A DNA stretch of 64,000 nucleotides, taken from contig JAUHVR010000012.1 of NCBI GenBank assembly GCA_030424865.1, positions 1-64,000 of the forward strand, written 5' to 3'. The DNA is from Alphaproteobacteria bacterium (GTDB taxonomy: Bacteria > Pseudomonadota > Alphaproteobacteria > Rhodobacterales > Rhodobacteraceae). The position numbers were made by a program, and so were the translations under genes. Positions 63,838 through 64,000 of this stretch are shown here, piece by piece (within the stretch, counting starts at the first letter, position 1; each line of letters begins with the position of its first letter). The notes under the pieces are model-generated. The model saw only the letters and a program-made list of their open reading frames with translations, was not told the origin of the DNA and made no database searches.

Positions 63838-63961
63838 GTGGGCCAAGGGCCGTCGGGGCATTCTTTTTGAAATCCAAAGGTCATTCATTGACCCCGGCGC
63901 AGACCAAGGACCGCTATTTGTGGTAAACGGAGTCCATGGGTATGACGAACGGAGCAAAGGT

Positions 63962-64000
63962 ATGAGCAACAAGGTCACCAAGGCCGTTTTTCCGGTTGCC
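63962..64000 (+). CDS. galU: UTP-glucose-1-phosphate uridylyltransferase GalU, N-terminal fragment cut by window edge
   Basis: Thirteen codons are visible, MSNKVTKAVFPVA, matching the start of GalU, where the next residues are normally GLGTRFLPATKS. The enzyme makes UDP-glucose for polysaccharide synthesis, which suits the neighbouring KpsM-like exporter and CysQ. A GGAG ribosome site is near the ATG at 63962. Called from a short peptide only. Confidence 0.75.
   Translation, partial: MSNKVTKAVFPVA

Noticed and set aside
63744-63926. 60-codon frame after cysQ
   Set aside because: No ribosome site and no conserved features; the region has an inverted repeat instead.

Overview
The window looks like a chromosomal segment of a marine alphaproteobacterium of the family Rhodobacteraceae (Roseobacter group). 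The support is high GC content by eye, dense genes with 4-bp ATGA overlaps, GTG/TTG starts, a ROK-regulated XylFGH/XylAB locus, a NaChBac-type sodium channel, and gene sequences typical of the group. This assignment comes from family recognition, not a database search. Apart from a transposase start cut off at base 1, no mobile DNA, prophage, CRISPR array, tRNA or rRNA gene was seen.

Layout. 1-5.9 kb: transposase edge, DUF1285 protein, EamA exporter, ferric-reductase-like flavocytochrome, a MarR regulator overlapping a membrane-anchored isochorismatase-like hydrolase, a small exported protein, and an NTF2-like/LuxR-type regulator. 6-17.2 kb: D-xylose locus. xylFHG faces xylR; downstream lie an exported CRTAC1-like beta-propeller protein (overlapping xylR) and, on the other strand, a compact xylB-xylA-mutarotase-dihaem peroxidase operon. 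17-30 kb: housekeeping and metabolic genes (DUF1203, MFS, mutS, maeB, PfkB kinase, two DUF3137 proteins around exported msrA, argG, ilvA). 30.4-32.1 kb: an Hpt protein divergent from a receiver-PP2C phosphatase. 32-43.6 kb: NUDIX, hslO, a second NUDIX, cca, then a tightly packed run of three ABC half-exporters, a P-loop kinase, an RNA uracil methyltransferase and a voltage-gated Na+ channel. 43.7-45.8 kb: cell-envelope genes (two L,D-transpeptidases, a CAP lipoprotein, a small exported membrane protein). 45.9-52 kb: hemH, a degenerate methyltransferase, comF, grxC, nitrilase, MarR, ubiG, pip. 52-57.7 kb: a complete oligopeptide-type ABC importer whose second permease has an unusual N-terminal extension. 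57.7-64 kb: a repeat-bearing intergenic region, dnaK, dnaJ, an SH3 protein, a KpsM-like permease, cysQ and the start of galU.

How parts work together. Xylose would enter through XylFGH, be interconverted between anomers by the mutarotase, isomerised by XylA and phosphorylated by XylB. Two matching 17-bp inverted repeats, one in the xylF/xylR gap and one upstream of xylB, are good candidates for XylR operators. The dihaem peroxidase and the CRTAC1-like protein are locked into this regulon by gene overlaps, which is the most unusual arrangement here. Near-identical promoter-like sequences precede dnaK and hslO and suggest shared heat-shock control. A dispersed intergenic repeat occurs singly after the MFS gene and as a perfect inverted pair before dnaK.

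Most functional names rest on clear conserved motifs. The functions proposed for the small proteins, operators and gene pairings are inference.
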